Shown: positions 12,098 to 21,983, counted from the first letter of the stretch. The stretch is 64,000 bases of DNA from Pseudomonas lopnurensis (GCF_015070855.1 NZ_JADDIX010000099.1:107012-171011), one strand, 5' to 3'. Translations and numbers: made by a program. Notes: generated by a model not told the origin, from the letters alone.

Positions 12098-13273
12098 ATG
12101 AGCATGTCGCCACGCTTGCGCATCATCCTCGCGCTCGGCAGCGCACAGACCCTGGCCTGGGGCTCGACCTACTATCTGCCGGCGATCCTCGCCGAGCCGA
12201 TGGCGCACGACCTCGGCATCACCAGCGGTAACGTCTTCGCGGCGTTTTCCCTGGCGCTGGTCGTCACCGCCGTTCTCGGCCCGCTCTCCGGGAAGCGGAT
12301 CGACCGTCACGGCGGTCGCGACGTGCTGGCGGTTTCCAATATCGTCTTCGCCGCCGGGCTGGCCACGCTGGGTCTGGCGACCGGCCCGCTGATGCTCTGG
12401 CTCGGCTGGCTGGTGATCGGCATCGGCATGGCGCTGGGGTTGTACGAGTCCGCCTTCTCGACCCTCGCCGGTATCTACGGTCGCGACGCGCGCGGGGCGA
12501 TCACCGGGATCACGCTGCTGGCCGGCTTCGCCAGTACCGTCTGCTGGCCGATCAGTGGCTGGCTGGACGCGCACCATGGCTGGCGCGTGACCTGCCTGTT
12601 CTGGGCCGCGGCGCATATCCTGCTCGGTTTGCCGCTCAACCGGCTGATGATTCCGGTCGGCATCCAGCCCGCTCCCGAGACCGCAGGCAAACCGCAGAGC
12701 AGAGAACGCACGGGTTCCGGCCTGACCATGGCCCTGCTGGCCTTCGTATTCGCCGCCACCTGGTTCACCAGCACCGCGATGGCCGCGCACCTGCCGCGAC
12801 TGTTGCAGGAATCCGGGCTTACGGCGGCCGCCGCCATCGGCGTCGCGGCACTGGTAGGGCCGGCCCAGGTCGGCGCACGCTGCCTGGAGTTCGTCCTGCT
12901 GCAGCGCTTTCATCCCCTGGTCTCGGCGCGGCTTGCCGCGATCGCGCATCCTGTCGGTGCGGCGGGGGTGATGCTGGTCGGCGCTCCGGCCACCACGGCG
13001 TTCGCGCTGCTACATGGTGGCGGCAACGGCATCCTGACCATCGCCAAGGGCACCTTGCCGCTGGTGATCTTCGGGCCGCAGGGCTATGGCCTGCGCCAGG
13101 GGCTGCTGATGGTCCCGGCGCGCTTCGCCCAGGCGCTGTCGCCATTCGTGTTCGCACTGCTGATCGACGATTTCGGTATCGACGCCCTGTGGCTCTCGGC
13201 CACGCTGGGCGTATTGGCCTATGCAGCGCTGTCGCTACTGCAGTGGACGGTGCGGGGGCTCGGCCGAACGTAG
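12098..13273 (+). CDS. MFS transporter of unknown substrate
   Basis: 391-residue integral membrane protein with about 12 hydrophobic helices in two bundles. MFS signature GKRIDRHGGRDVL lies in the loop between helices 2 and 3, and the second half begins after a hydrophilic loop near residue 210 (PAPETAGKPQSRERTG). Substrate cannot be told from sequence. Start could be ATG 12098 or ATG 12104; AGGGG at 12091-12095 suits the second better by spacing. Unlinked functionally to its neighbours as far as can be seen. Confidence 0.8.
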   Translation: MSMSPRLRIILALGSAQTLAWGSTYYLPAILAEPMAHDLGITSGNVFAAFSLALVVTAVLGPLSGKRIDRHGGRDVLAVSNIVFAAGLATLGLATGPLMLWLGWLVIGIGMALGLYESAFSTLAGIYGRDARGAITGITLLAGFASTVCWPISGWLDAHHGWRVTCLFWAAAHILLGLPLNRLMIPVGIQPAPETAGKPQSRERTGSGLTMALLAFVFAATWFTSTAMAAHLPRLLQESGLTAAAAIGVAALVGPAQVGARCLEFVLLQRFHPLVSARLAAIAHPVGAAGVMLVGAPATTAFALLHGGGNGILTIAKGTLPLVIFGPQGYGLRQGLLMVPARFAQALSPFVFALLIDDFGIDALWLSATLGVLAYAALSLLQWTVRGLGRT

Positions 13274-13284
13274 CCGACGCTCTT

Positions 13285-13300
13285 TGCGGCATCCGCCGCA
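13285..13300. terminator. Hairpin between convergent genes
   Basis: TGCGGC, loop ATCC, GCCGCA: 6-bp perfect stem in the 38-bp gap between convergent MFS and exonuclease genes; may serve both directions. No T-run. Confidence 0.35.
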
Positions 13301-13311
13301 CCCGCTCAGGG

Positions 13312-13947
13312 TTAGGGCTGCACTGCATGAAGCAGCATCTCGCGCTGCGCGGCGCTCAGCCCGAGAAATACCTGCAACGCGCCATAGGCATCGTTTGCGG
13401 CATACAGCCGTTGCGCCTCGCCAAGGGTCGCATCGGCCCAGTTCGAGGTGGCCAGGCGCCGCGACTTGCGCAGACGCGCGTGCAACACGGCCGCGACCGC
13501 ACCGCGCAGGCCGACCTGGCCCTTCCTGCCGTGATAACGCAGCGCCGTGCCGAGGTCGATATAGGGGTGCAATTCGATGCCCAGCCTGTTCCGCAGTCGG
13601 CTGCGGTCCGATTTCAACCCAAAGCCGATCTTCACCACATCCGGCGCGTGCAGCACCTCGCGGGCCGCGTCCAGGCAGCCCGGCAGGCCGACCTGAAACA
13701 GGTAGGCCTGGTCGGTTGTTGCGAACTGGATCAGGTGCGGGCCGCTGGACACTTCGCCGATCTTGAAGGTCGGCTTGGATTCGGTATCGAAACCGATGCA
13801 GGGGCATACGCGGATGCTGGCGACGGCCGCGGCGAACTCGGCTGCGCTGGCAGGCATGACGATGCGATCGCTTGTCAGCCCCTGGAATGGCGGCAGAGCA
13901 TCGATGTCCTGGTGCTGAGCGATATGGGTGGCTGGCTTCTGGCTCAA
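13312..13947 (-). CDS. DEDDy-type 3'-5' exonuclease domain protein
   Basis: 211-residue cytosolic protein consisting of one RNase D/WRN-like exonuclease domain. Exo I motif GFDTES (Asp54, Glu56) is followed by an Exo II region around VVKIGFGLKSDRSRL and Exo III YAANDAY with the Tyr of the DEDDy subclass. No HRDC domain, so it is not RNase D itself. Nucleic-acid substrate unknown. Convergent with the MFS gene; 118 bp separates it from the chemoreceptor gene upstream. Confidence 0.85.
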   Translation of the reverse strand: MSQKPATHIAQHQDIDALPPFQGLTSDRIVMPASAAEFAAAVASIRVCPCIGFDTESKPTFKIGEVSSGPHLIQFATTDQAYLFQVGLPGCLDAAREVLHAPDVVKIGFGLKSDRSRLRNRLGIELHPYIDLGTALRYHGRKGQVGLRGAVAAVLHARLRKSRRLATSNWADATLGEAQRLYAANDAYGALQVFLGLSAAQREMLLHAVQP

Positions 13948-14065
13948 TCGGTGCGCCTCGCAGAGCCAGAGCTTCCGGCTCCAGTGCAGGCCGGGAGCGT
14001 CATGCCACCGCTAGCCGGCTCGCATGGCACGCTGCCGCTGGCGACTGCCGGATTGCCGCAGACCA

Positions 14066-15397
14066 TCATGTCTTCAACTGGCTGGCGAATTGTCCGACGG
14101 CACGGACCACACGCTTGGCACCGTCCTGGATCTCGACGATCACCGCGCCGGCCTGGTTGGCGAACTCCTGCCCCTGTTCGGCCTGCTCGCGGCTGGCCGA
14201 CATGCTGTGCACGGCGGCCTGCGCCAGATCCTGGTTCTTCTGCACGACGCCAACGATTTCTTCGGCTGCCTTGCTGGTGCGGGCAGCCAGTTGGCGTACT
14301 TCATCGGCCACCACGGCGAAACCACGTCCCTGGTCGCCCGCCCTGGCCGCTTCGATGGCAGCGTTGAGCGCAAGCAGATTGGTCTGATCGGCGATGCCGC
14401 TGATGGTCTTGAGGATTGCGCTGATCAGCTGCGATTGCTGGTCCAGTGCCTCGATGCCTTGCGAAGCCTCCTGCACCTGCTCAGCGATGCGATGCATCAC
14501 GTCGACTGTCTCCTGGACCACCTGCGCGCCGCGCTGGGCGCTGAGATCGGTACGCTGCGAGGTGTCGTAGGCAATGGTCGCGGCCTCGGCGACGGCCAGT
14601 TCACGGTTGACCTGATCAGTGATGACGGTTGCGAACTTGATGATTTTGTACAACTTGCCGTGGGCATCGTAGACCGGGTTGTAGGAGGCTTCCAGCCAGA
14701 CGGTCCTGCCCTGTGCATCGATGCGCTTGAAGCGCTCGGCAATATACTCGCCGCGGTTGAGCCTGGCCCAGAACTCCTGGTACGCGGGCGATTCGCTCTC
14801 CTCGCGCTCACAGAATATGCGGTGGTGCTTGCCCTGGATCTGCTCGAGGCGATAACCCATGCTATCGAGAAATCCTTGGTTGGCCTTGAGCATATGCCCA
14901 TCGAGGTCGAACTCGATTACCGCCGTCGAGCGCAACAGCGCTTTGACCAAGCTTTCGTACTCGCGGGACTTCTCGATAGTGCGGGTCAGGTTGGTGGCAC
15001 ACAGAACGAACTGCTGCAGCGTACCGTCCGAGTTCTTGATCGGTTGCCAGATCGAGCGTAGCCAGGCTTCCTTGCCATCGGCCCGCAGCATCCGGAATGC
15101 ACCATTGGTGTGCTCGCCGCGCTGCATGGCGGTCTTCAGGCGAGCATAATTCGGCTCGGTCCTGAACTCCTGACTGAAGAAGCCGTCGACTGGGCGGCCG
15201 ACTATGTCGTCCCGGCGATAGCCCATTTCGCTGAGAAACAGCTCATTGGCGTACTGGATGCTTCCTTGCTGGTCCAACTCCAGAATCATCATTTCCCTGT
15301 AAAACGAGTCCCTGATCTGCCGGTTGATCGCTACTTCCTCGCGCAGCTCCGCCAGTTCCCGTTTGAGGTGCTTGTTGAACATCGTATTGGCATCCAT
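14066..15397 (-). CDS. Soluble chemoreceptor with two PAS domains
   Basis: 443-residue methyl-accepting chemotaxis protein without transmembrane helices. A short coiled-coil (1-25) is followed by PAS1 (about 30-130, ending in [18 protein letters not shown]), PAS2 (about 145-255) and a shortened signalling hairpin with the conserved tip [25 protein letters not shown]. Such Aer/BdlA-like receptors sense redox or internal signals. Start may instead be the ATG at 15382 ([13 protein letters not shown]), the common family start; neither has a strong ribosome site. Short cytoplasmic hairpin class. Confidence 0.88.
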   Translation of the reverse strand: MDANTMFNKHLKRELAELREEVAINRQIRDSFYREMMILELDQQGSIQYANELFLSEMGYRRDDIVGRPVDGFFSQEFRTEPNYARLKTAMQRGEHTNGAFRMLRADGKEAWLRSIWQPIKNSDGTLQQFVLCATNLTRTIEKSREYESLVKALLRSTAVIEFDLDGHMLKANQGFLDSMGYRLEQIQGKHHRIFCEREESESPAYQEFWARLNRGEYIAERFKRIDAQGRTVWLEASYNPVYDAHGKLYKIIKFATVITDQVNRELAVAEAATIAYDTSQRTDLSAQRGAQVVQETVDVMHRIAEQVQEASQGIEALDQQSQLISAILKTISGIADQTNLLALNAAIEAARAGDQGRGFAVVADEVRQLAARTSKAAEEIVGVVQKNQDLAQAAVHSMSASREQAEQGQEFANQAGAVIVEIQDGAKRVVRAVGQFASQLKT

Positions 15398-15532
15398 TGT
15401 GGGGCAAGATTCGTCCAGTATCTGGATCGGCGCCAGAAGCCAATTCGTTAGTCAGTGATGCAGAAGTTTATTCGATTGCCTTGATAGATTGGATCAATGA
15501 ATGCGGTCAGGATACCGTCAGCCCGGAAGAAT

Positions 15533-16180
15533 TCACTTTTCCCAGTCATGCGGGCAGTCGGTGCAACCCTCCATGTTGGTTCCCTGGAAGGTCGCATAAT
15601 GTCGCCGCGCGCCGGTGAGGGTGGCATTGGCCAGGTTGGCGTCGTTGAGCTTGGCTTCCTGCAGGTTGGCGTCGGTCAGGTCGGCGCCCTCGAGGTCGGC
15701 CTTGCTCAGCCAGGTCATTTCCAGGTCGGCGGCGCGCAGCGTGCTGTCGTGCAGCTTGGCGCCGCTCATGCGGGCGAATTCGAGGTAGGCGGCGGTGAGG
15801 TCGGCGCCCTTGAACTGCGCGGCCTGGGCGAACAGGCCCCAGCCCTGGATGGCGACCAGCCGGGCATCGGTGAAGTTCGCCAGGCGCAGGTTGGCCTGTT
15901 GCAGGCTGGCGCGGTTGAGGGTGGCGCCGGTGAGGTTGGCTTTCTCCAGGTTGGCCAGGTCGAGGTTGGCGTGGCGCAGGTTGGCGCCGGAAAGATCGGC
16001 CCCCGCGAGGTCGATCTTGCGCAGGTCCAGGTTGCTGAGATCGGCCCCGCGCAGGTCGGCGTTGGCGCAGCGGCTTTCCGGCTGGATGGCGCAGCCGTTG
16101 ATGACCAGCGGCTGGTCATCGGCGGCGAAGGCCGGGGCAGCAATGAATAACAAGGGAAGGAGCAGGCTGGACGGTTTCAT
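15533..16180 (-). CDS. Exported pentapeptide-repeat protein of the quinoprotein locus
   Basis: 215 residues: signal peptide (MKPSSLLLPLLFIAAPAFA), then roughly 28 tandem A(D/N)LXX pentapeptides forming a right-handed beta-helix, and a C-terminal CTDC pair (EGCTDCPHDWEK). Two further cysteines lie after the signal peptide (NGCAIQPESRC). Similar proteins sit next to PQQ ethanol dehydrogenases in other pseudomonads; role unknown, perhaps a periplasmic scaffold. Same strand as exaA but separated by 161 bp with strong hairpins. Start at 16180; an upstream ATG at 16192 adds four residues. Confidence 0.85.
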   Translation of the reverse strand: MKPSSLLLPLLFIAAPAFAADDQPLVINGCAIQPESRCANADLRGADLSNLDLRKIDLAGADLSGANLRHANLDLANLEKANLTGATLNRASLQQANLRLANFTDARLVAIQGWGLFAQAAQFKGADLTAAYLEFARMSGAKLHDSTLRAADLEMTWLSKADLEGADLTDANLQEAKLNDANLANATLTGARRHYATFQGTNMEGCTDCPHDWEK

Positions 16181-16202
16181 GATGAGGCCCATGCTTTTTT
16201 TG

Positions 16203-16259
16203 GGTGCGCTTCGCGCACCGGATTCTTGAGGGATTCGGGTCTGGTGCGCGAAGCGCACC
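16203..16259. repeat. Pair of mutually inverted palindromes downstream of exaA
   Basis: 16203-16219 (GGTGCGC TTC GCGCACC) and 16243-16259 (GGTGCGC GAA GCGCACC) are each perfect 7-bp hairpins and are reverse complements of each other, a BIME-like pair. They can also pair with one another over about 18 bp. Confidence 0.6.
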
Positions 16260-16305
16260 CGGAGAACGGGAATGGCCCGATACCGCGAACAGACAGGTAT
16301 CGGAC

Positions 16306-16335
16306 GGTCGTGCCCGCGACAGGGCGGGCACGACC
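16306..16335 (-). terminator. Strong hairpin after exaA
   Basis: Perfect 12-bp stem (GGTCGTGCCCGC / GCGGGCACGACC) with a 6-base loop starting seven bases beyond the exaA stop. No T-run, but the strength and position make it the likely exaA 3' end structure. Confidence 0.6.
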
Positions 16336-16341
16336 GAGACC

Positions 16342-18213
16342 TCAACGCTTGGCGGTCTTGTTTTCCCATTCCGGCAGCTTGAATACCCAGAACGAGCCGC
16401 CCTGGGCGACCGGTTTGGTCAGCACGGCCATGTCGCCGCCCCACAGCGGCACCGCGCCGCCATAACCGACGGTCACGCCGATGTACTGCTCGCCGTCCTG
16501 TTCCCAGGTGATCGGCGGGGAGATGATTCCGCTGCCGGTCTGGAATTTCCACAGCTCGTCGCCGGTCTTGGCGTCGAAGGCCTTGAAGTAGCCGTCGCTG
16601 GTGCCGGTGAAGACGAGGTTGCCCTTGGTCGCGAGCACGCCGGCCCACAGCGGCAGCTTCTCCTTGTGCTCCCACTCCACCTTGCCGGTGGTGGGGTTCA
16701 TGGCGCGCAGGATGCCGACGTGGTCGTCATACATGCGCTTGATGCGGAAACCCTGGCCGAGGTAGGCCGAGCCTTTCTTGTAGCTGACTTCCTCGGTCCA
16801 GTAGTCCTCCTTCCAGTGGTTGGCCGGCACGTAGAACAGCCCGGTGTCCTGGCTGTAGGCCATGGGGTTCCAGTTCTTGCCGCCGAGGAAGGGCGGGGAG
16901 ACCTCGACCGATTTGCCGTGCTTCTCGCCTGGCTCGGGCTTGGGCGGGCGCTGGCCTTCGTTCTCCACCGGGCGGCCGGTTTCGAGGTCGATGTGGCTGG
17001 CCCAGGTGATGCCGTCGACGAAGGGGAAGGCGTTCTGCAGCTTGCCGTCCTTGCGGTCGACCACGTAGAAGAAGCCGTTGCGGTCGGCGTGGGCGGTGGC
17101 CTTGACGGTCTTGCCGTGCTTGTCCTTGTAGTCGAACAGCACCAGTTCGTTGTTGCCGGAGAAATCCCAGGCATCGTTCGGGGTGTGCTGGTAGAACCAT
17201 TTCACTTCGCCGGTGCTCGGGTCGACGCCCACCTGGCCGGAGGTGTAGAGGCTGTCGTAGTCCTGCGGATTGCCGTCCTTCGAGGTGCGCGCCCAGCCGT
17301 TCCACGGGGCCGGGTTGCCCGCGCCGACGATGATGGTGTTGGTTTCGGCATCGAAGCTGGCGCTCTGCCATGGCGCGCCGCCGCCCTGGCTCCAGGCTTC
17401 GACCTTGCCGGTGGGGGAGTTCGCGTCGTCCGGCCAGGAGGGCGCCTTGATGTCACCGGTCGGGGTGCTGTCCTTGCCGTTGAGGCGACCCATGTGGCCT
17501 TCGACGAAGGGCCGCATCCAGATTTCCTCGCCGGTGTCCGGGTCGCGAGCGAAGAGCTTGCCGACCACGCCGAATTCGTCACCGGAGCTGCCGTGGATCA
17601 GCAGCACCTTGCCGCTCTTGCCGTCCTTCACGAGGGTCGGCGCGCCGGTCATGGTGTAGCCGGCGCCGTGATCGCCGAACTTCTTGTTCCAGACGACCTT
17701 GCCGGTGTCCTTGTTCAGCGCCACGACGCGGGCGTCGAGGGTGCCGAAGTAAATCTTGTCGCCATAGATGGCGGCACCACGGTTGACCACGTCGCAGCAG
17801 GGACGGATGTCGTCGGGCAGGCGGTGGGCGTAGCTCCACAGGCGTTTGCCGGTCTTGGCATCCAGGGCGAAGACACGCGAATAGGAGCCGGTCACGTAGA
17901 TCACGCCATCGTGGATGAGGGCCTGGGATTCCTGGCCGCGCTGCTTCTCGTCGCCGAAGGAAAACGACCAGGCCGGGGTCAGCTTGAACACATTGCTGTC
18001 ATTGACCTGCACCAGCGGGCTCCAGCGCTGGGCGTTGGTGCCCAGGCCGTACTGCAGGACGTTGTGGGTGGACGTGTGGTCGTTGGCGATGTCTTCCCAA
18101 CTGACCGGCTTGGCCTGGGCGGCGCCAGTCGATGCGAGGGCGCCTGCCAGTGTCAGGCATTGCACGGCGATGGCGAGCGGGCGTTTGCTGGCGGGGTGCG
18201 ATCTTGTTGTCAT
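16342..18213 (-). CDS. exaA: PQQ-dependent (quinoprotein) alcohol dehydrogenase, calcium type
   Basis: 623-residue periplasmic enzyme oxidising ethanol and other primary alcohols, passing electrons to cytochrome c550. Signal peptide ends near GAAQA-KPVSW. The eight-bladed propeller shows the vicinal disulfide Cys139-Cys140 (DIRPCCDVV), metal ligands Glu213 (GDEFG) and Asn300 (GAGNPAPWN), and catalytic Asp350 (NDAWDFSGNNE). Residue 352 is Ser, not Asp; an extra Asp two residues after the catalytic one marks lanthanide-dependent enzymes, so this looks like the calcium (PedE/ExaA) form. Start ATG 18213 with AAGGGA upstream; divergent from exaB. Confidence 0.93.
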   Translation of the reverse strand: MTTRSHPASKRPLAIAVQCLTLAGALASTGAAQAKPVSWEDIANDHTSTHNVLQYGLGTNAQRWSPLVQVNDSNVFKLTPAWSFSFGDEKQRGQESQALIHDGVIYVTGSYSRVFALDAKTGKRLWSYAHRLPDDIRPCCDVVNRGAAIYGDKIYFGTLDARVVALNKDTGKVVWNKKFGDHGAGYTMTGAPTLVKDGKSGKVLLIHGSSGDEFGVVGKLFARDPDTGEEIWMRPFVEGHMGRLNGKDSTPTGDIKAPSWPDDANSPTGKVEAWSQGGGAPWQSASFDAETNTIIVGAGNPAPWNGWARTSKDGNPQDYDSLYTSGQVGVDPSTGEVKWFYQHTPNDAWDFSGNNELVLFDYKDKHGKTVKATAHADRNGFFYVVDRKDGKLQNAFPFVDGITWASHIDLETGRPVENEGQRPPKPEPGEKHGKSVEVSPPFLGGKNWNPMAYSQDTGLFYVPANHWKEDYWTEEVSYKKGSAYLGQGFRIKRMYDDHVGILRAMNPTTGKVEWEHKEKLPLWAGVLATKGNLVFTGTSDGYFKAFDAKTGDELWKFQTGSGIISPPITWEQDGEQYIGVTVGYGGAVPLWGGDMAVLTKPVAQGGSFWVFKLPEWENKTAKR

Positions 18214-18535
18214 GGTTGCGATTCCCTTGGTCGATTCGGACGAGGCCACCGTCTGCCGGTGGCCTGGCGATTCGATTATCGAAAGCGCGGTGTCGGCGCC
18301 GATACGGAAATGCTCCCGCGAATGCCGGGAAAACTTCCCAAACGCCCGGTGATTTGGCCTTGCTACCGGAGTGCCGTCCGGCGTGCTGCCAAAGGTGGTG
18401 GCAACAGCCAGTACCAAGGGAGGAGACGCTGGCATCCAAAGCAGGATTCTGCCGATCCGGCCCCGCCGCGAACATGACCACCATGCGCTCCGCTGGGAGC
18501 TGCCTTGCACGGTTCACGAATGAAGGGTGGTAGTC
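18214..18535. promoter_or_regulatory. Divergent exaA/exaB promoter region
   Basis: 322 bp without a gene. It contains AGTACCAAGGGAGGA at 18410-18424, matching 13 of 15 positions of the motif repeated in front of the sensor kinase gene, and a GGGAA-N3-TTCCC dyad around 18339-18351. No convincing sigma-54 -24/-12 element was found on either strand. Control of exaA and exaB by one of the two response regulators is inferred. Confidence 0.45.
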
Positions 18536-18973
18536 ATGAATAACAAGATCCATATGCGCGCACTGCTTACCGCAGGCTTCCTCGCCATATCCGGCCTGGC
18601 CCTGGCCCACGGCGACATTGTGCCCCAGGCCGTGGAAACCAAGGGCCTGCCTCCGCTCGGCGAAGAATGGGCGGAGGAAAACCCCTACCGCGCCCCGAGC
18701 GAGCACCACGACCTGGCGGTGGAGATCGGTTCGTCCGCCTATAACCAGAACTGCGCCCGATGCCATGGGCTGGAAGCCATCTCCGGCGGCATCGCCCCGG
18801 ATCTGCGCGAACTGGAGGCCAGCCACGACGGTGACGAGTGGTTCAAGGAACGCGTGATCAATGGCGCGGTGCGCGACGGCGCGGTGTACATGCCACGCAT
18901 GGCCGACACCCTCAGCCAGGAGGCGCTGTGGGCGATCCGAACCTATATCGAATCCGAGGCGGCCAAGCAGTGA
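18536..18973 (+). CDS. exaB: Cytochrome c550 of the quinoprotein alcohol oxidation chain
   Basis: 145-residue periplasmic monohaem cytochrome c (ExaB/PedF family), electron acceptor of ExaA. Signal peptide MNNKIHMRALLTAGFLAISGLALA, then haem-binding CARCH (Cys73, Cys76, His77) and a likely axial Met in VYMPRMADTLS. ATG at 18536 preceded by AAGGG; a GTG at 18527 upstream is less likely. Divergent from exaA across the promoter region above, and 91 bp ahead of the SoxYZ-like gene. Confidence 0.92.
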   Translation: MNNKIHMRALLTAGFLAISGLALAHGDIVPQAVETKGLPPLGEEWAEENPYRAPSEHHDLAVEIGSSAYNQNCARCHGLEAISGGIAPDLRELEASHDGDEWFKERVINGAVRDGAVYMPRMADTLSQEALWAIRTYIESEAAKQ

Positions 18974-19064
18974 TGGCCCAGGGACTGTAGCGCATTCGAA
19001 CAGGCGGACGCGGCCTGTGAAACCCACCGGGTAGGCCATGCCGCTCCGCTGCCGGGGAGGCGAC

Positions 19065-19814
19065 ATGAACATGCGAATCCTGCTGGTATTGCTGCTGGTC
19101 ATTCGGGTCGATGGCCTGTTCGCGGCCGATGCCGATCCGCTGCAATCGGTCATGTGGGACTACCACCACAAGGGCTTGCTCGATGGCGAGCCGTACGTGT
19201 TCGATGAGCGCGTAAAGGTGCAGGCGCCGCCATTCGCCGAGGATGCGCGCCAGGTGCCGGTGCATATCGATGCCAGGGCGCTGGGCGAGGATGTGGTGCG
19301 CATCGAGGCCTGGGCCGATCTCAACCCGATCCCACGGGTGTTCACCTTCGTGCCCGGTGAGCAGGTGCTGCCGCTGGTGGCCATCCGTATCCGCGTGGAG
19401 CAGGCGACGCCGATCCGCGCGGCGGTGCTGACTCGTGATGGCGTCTGGCACGTGGGGTCGGCCAAGGTCGATGCGGCCGGCGGCGGCTGCACCGCGCCGA
19501 GCGTGGTGCGGGCGCAACCGGGCTGGGAGGATCGTCTGGGCCAGGTCATCGGCGGACGTTTTCCCCGGGGCGAGGGCAGCCGGCTGCGGCTGCAGGTATC
19601 GCACCCGATGGACAACGGCCTGGTCGGCGGCATTCCGGAATTTTTCCTCAACCAGGCCGAATTGCGTGATGCCGAAGGCACGGTGCTGGCGTCGCTGGAG
19701 CTGTATCCCGCCGTCAGCGAAAACCCGAGCCTGAGCCTGGAACTGAAAGGTCGCCAGGACACCCGCCTGTGGCTGCGCGACAACAACGGCAACGAGTTCG
19801 AGGCGGCGCTGTAG
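19065..19814 (+). CDS. SoxYZ-like carrier protein associated with quinoprotein dehydrogenase
   Basis: 249 residues: signal peptide (cleavage near LFA-ADADP), a SoxY-like immunoglobulin fold to about residue 145 ending in GGGC (Cys142), followed directly by a SoxZ-like domain. In SoxYZ the SoxY cysteine sits on a terminal GGCGG arm and carries sulfur intermediates; here it is internal because the two halves are fused. Known as a family only through its co-occurrence with PQQ dehydrogenases; cargo unknown. ATG 19065 has GGGGAGG 5 bases upstream. 28 bp before the metallohydrolase gene, probably one transcript with it. Confidence 0.85.
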   Translation: MNMRILLVLLLVIRVDGLFAADADPLQSVMWDYHHKGLLDGEPYVFDERVKVQAPPFAEDARQVPVHIDARALGEDVVRIEAWADLNPIPRVFTFVPGEQVLPLVAIRIRVEQATPIRAAVLTRDGVWHVGSAKVDAAGGGCTAPSVVRAQPGWEDRLGQVIGGRFPRGEGSRLRLQVSHPMDNGLVGGIPEFFLNQAELRDAEGTVLASLELYPAVSENPSLSLELKGRQDTRLWLRDNNGNEFEAAL

Positions 19815-19842
19815 CCGTTCCAGTCCAGCAAGAGGAAACGCC

Positions 19843-20772
19843 ATGCGCCTGCCCATCCTGATCATCGCGCTCTGCCTGGCGTTGCCGCTGCAGGCCGAGC
19901 TGCGCTACCCGCTGCAGCCGCGGCAGATCGCCGAGAACGTCTGGCTGCTGGAGGGCTCGACCGACAACTTCGGCCCGCACAACGGCGGCAATATCGTCAA
20001 CACCGGCTTCATCGTGACCGATGCCGGCGTGGTGGTGATCGACAGCGGGCCGTCCCGGCGCTATGGCGAGACCATGCGCACGGCCATCGCCGATGTGACC
20101 GGGCAGCCCGTCGCCAGGGTGCTGCTCACCCATCATCATCCCGACCACGTGCTCGGCAACCAGGCCTTCGCCGACGTGCCCATCGCCGCCCTGGCCGGCA
20201 CTACGGAGTTGCTGCGCGAGCAGGGCGATGCCATGGCCGAGAACATGTACCGCCTGGTCGGCGACTGGATGCGCGGGACCGAAGTGCAACTGCCGTCCGA
20301 AATCCTCGCGCCCGGCGTGCTGGACATCGGCGGGCGCAGGTTGCGGCTGCTGGCGCTGCGCGGACATACGGGGGCCGATCTGGCGGTGCTCGATGAACGC
20401 AGCGGCGTGCTGTTCGCCGGCGACCTGCTGTTCCATCAGCGCGCCCTGACCACCCCCAACAGCCCGGGGCTGGATGTCTGGCTGGCGGATCTCGATACCC
20501 TGGAAGCGCTGCCGTGGAAGTTGCTGGTGCCCGGCCACGGCCCGGTCGCCGGCGACGCGGCGCCGTTCGTGCAGATGCGCGATTATCTCGGCTGGCTCGA
20601 TGGCCTGCTGCGTGGCGCGGCGGCCACTGGCGAGGACATGAACGAAGTCATCCAGAGTTCCATCCCCGAACGTTTCGACGGTGTCAGCCTGACGCGCTAC
20701 GAGCTGATTCGCAGCGTCAGCCACCTCTATCCCGGATACGAGGCCAGGCAGCTGCAGCGGGTGGACGAGTAG
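19843..20772 (+). CDS. Quinoprotein relay system zinc metallohydrolase (SoxH-like)
   Basis: 309-residue exported metallo-beta-lactamase-fold protein. Signal peptide MRLPILIIALCLALPLQA, then zinc-binding THHHPDH (about residues 92-98), a further His in LRGHTGADL, Asp in FAGDLLFH and His in VPGHGPVAG. Related to SoxH of sulfur-oxidation loci and found with the SoxYZ-like carrier in PQQ-dehydrogenase regions. A hydrolase acting on a carrier-bound adduct is plausible but unproven. Last gene of the locus before a REP-like repeat. Confidence 0.87.
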   Translation: MRLPILIIALCLALPLQAELRYPLQPRQIAENVWLLEGSTDNFGPHNGGNIVNTGFIVTDAGVVVIDSGPSRRYGETMRTAIADVTGQPVARVLLTHHHPDHVLGNQAFADVPIAALAGTTELLREQGDAMAENMYRLVGDWMRGTEVQLPSEILAPGVLDIGGRRLRLLALRGHTGADLAVLDERSGVLFAGDLLFHQRALTTPNSPGLDVWLADLDTLEALPWKLLVPGHGPVAGDAAPFVQMRDYLGWLDGLLRGAAATGEDMNEVIQSSIPERFDGVSLTRYELIRSVSHLYPGYEARQLQRVDE

Positions 20773-20799
20773 GAGCGGTTCCGCGGTGCGCCATCAGTC

Positions 20800-20874
20800 G
20801 TAGGAGCCCGGGGGACGCCGAGTCCTTGCTGGCGATGCCGTTAAGCCGACAATCGCCAGCGAGCTGGCTCCTAC
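20800..20874. repeat. Palindromic intergenic repeat, family A copy 1
   Basis: GTAGGAGC at 20800-20807 pairs with GCTCCTAC at 20867-20874, and inside it GCTGGCGAT pairs with ATCGCCAGC. A second copy lies at 49663-49739. Typical REP-like element of Pseudomonas between convergent genes. Confidence 0.7.
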
Positions 20875-20906
20875 AAAAGGCGCTCTGTGCCGGTATTAGA
20901 GCCCTT

Positions 20907-21983
<1,077 letters not shown>

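Noticed and set aside
16190..16219. Intrinsic terminator with T-run at the pentapeptide gene start
   Set aside because: The poly-T lies on the wrong side of the hairpin for either neighbouring transcript.
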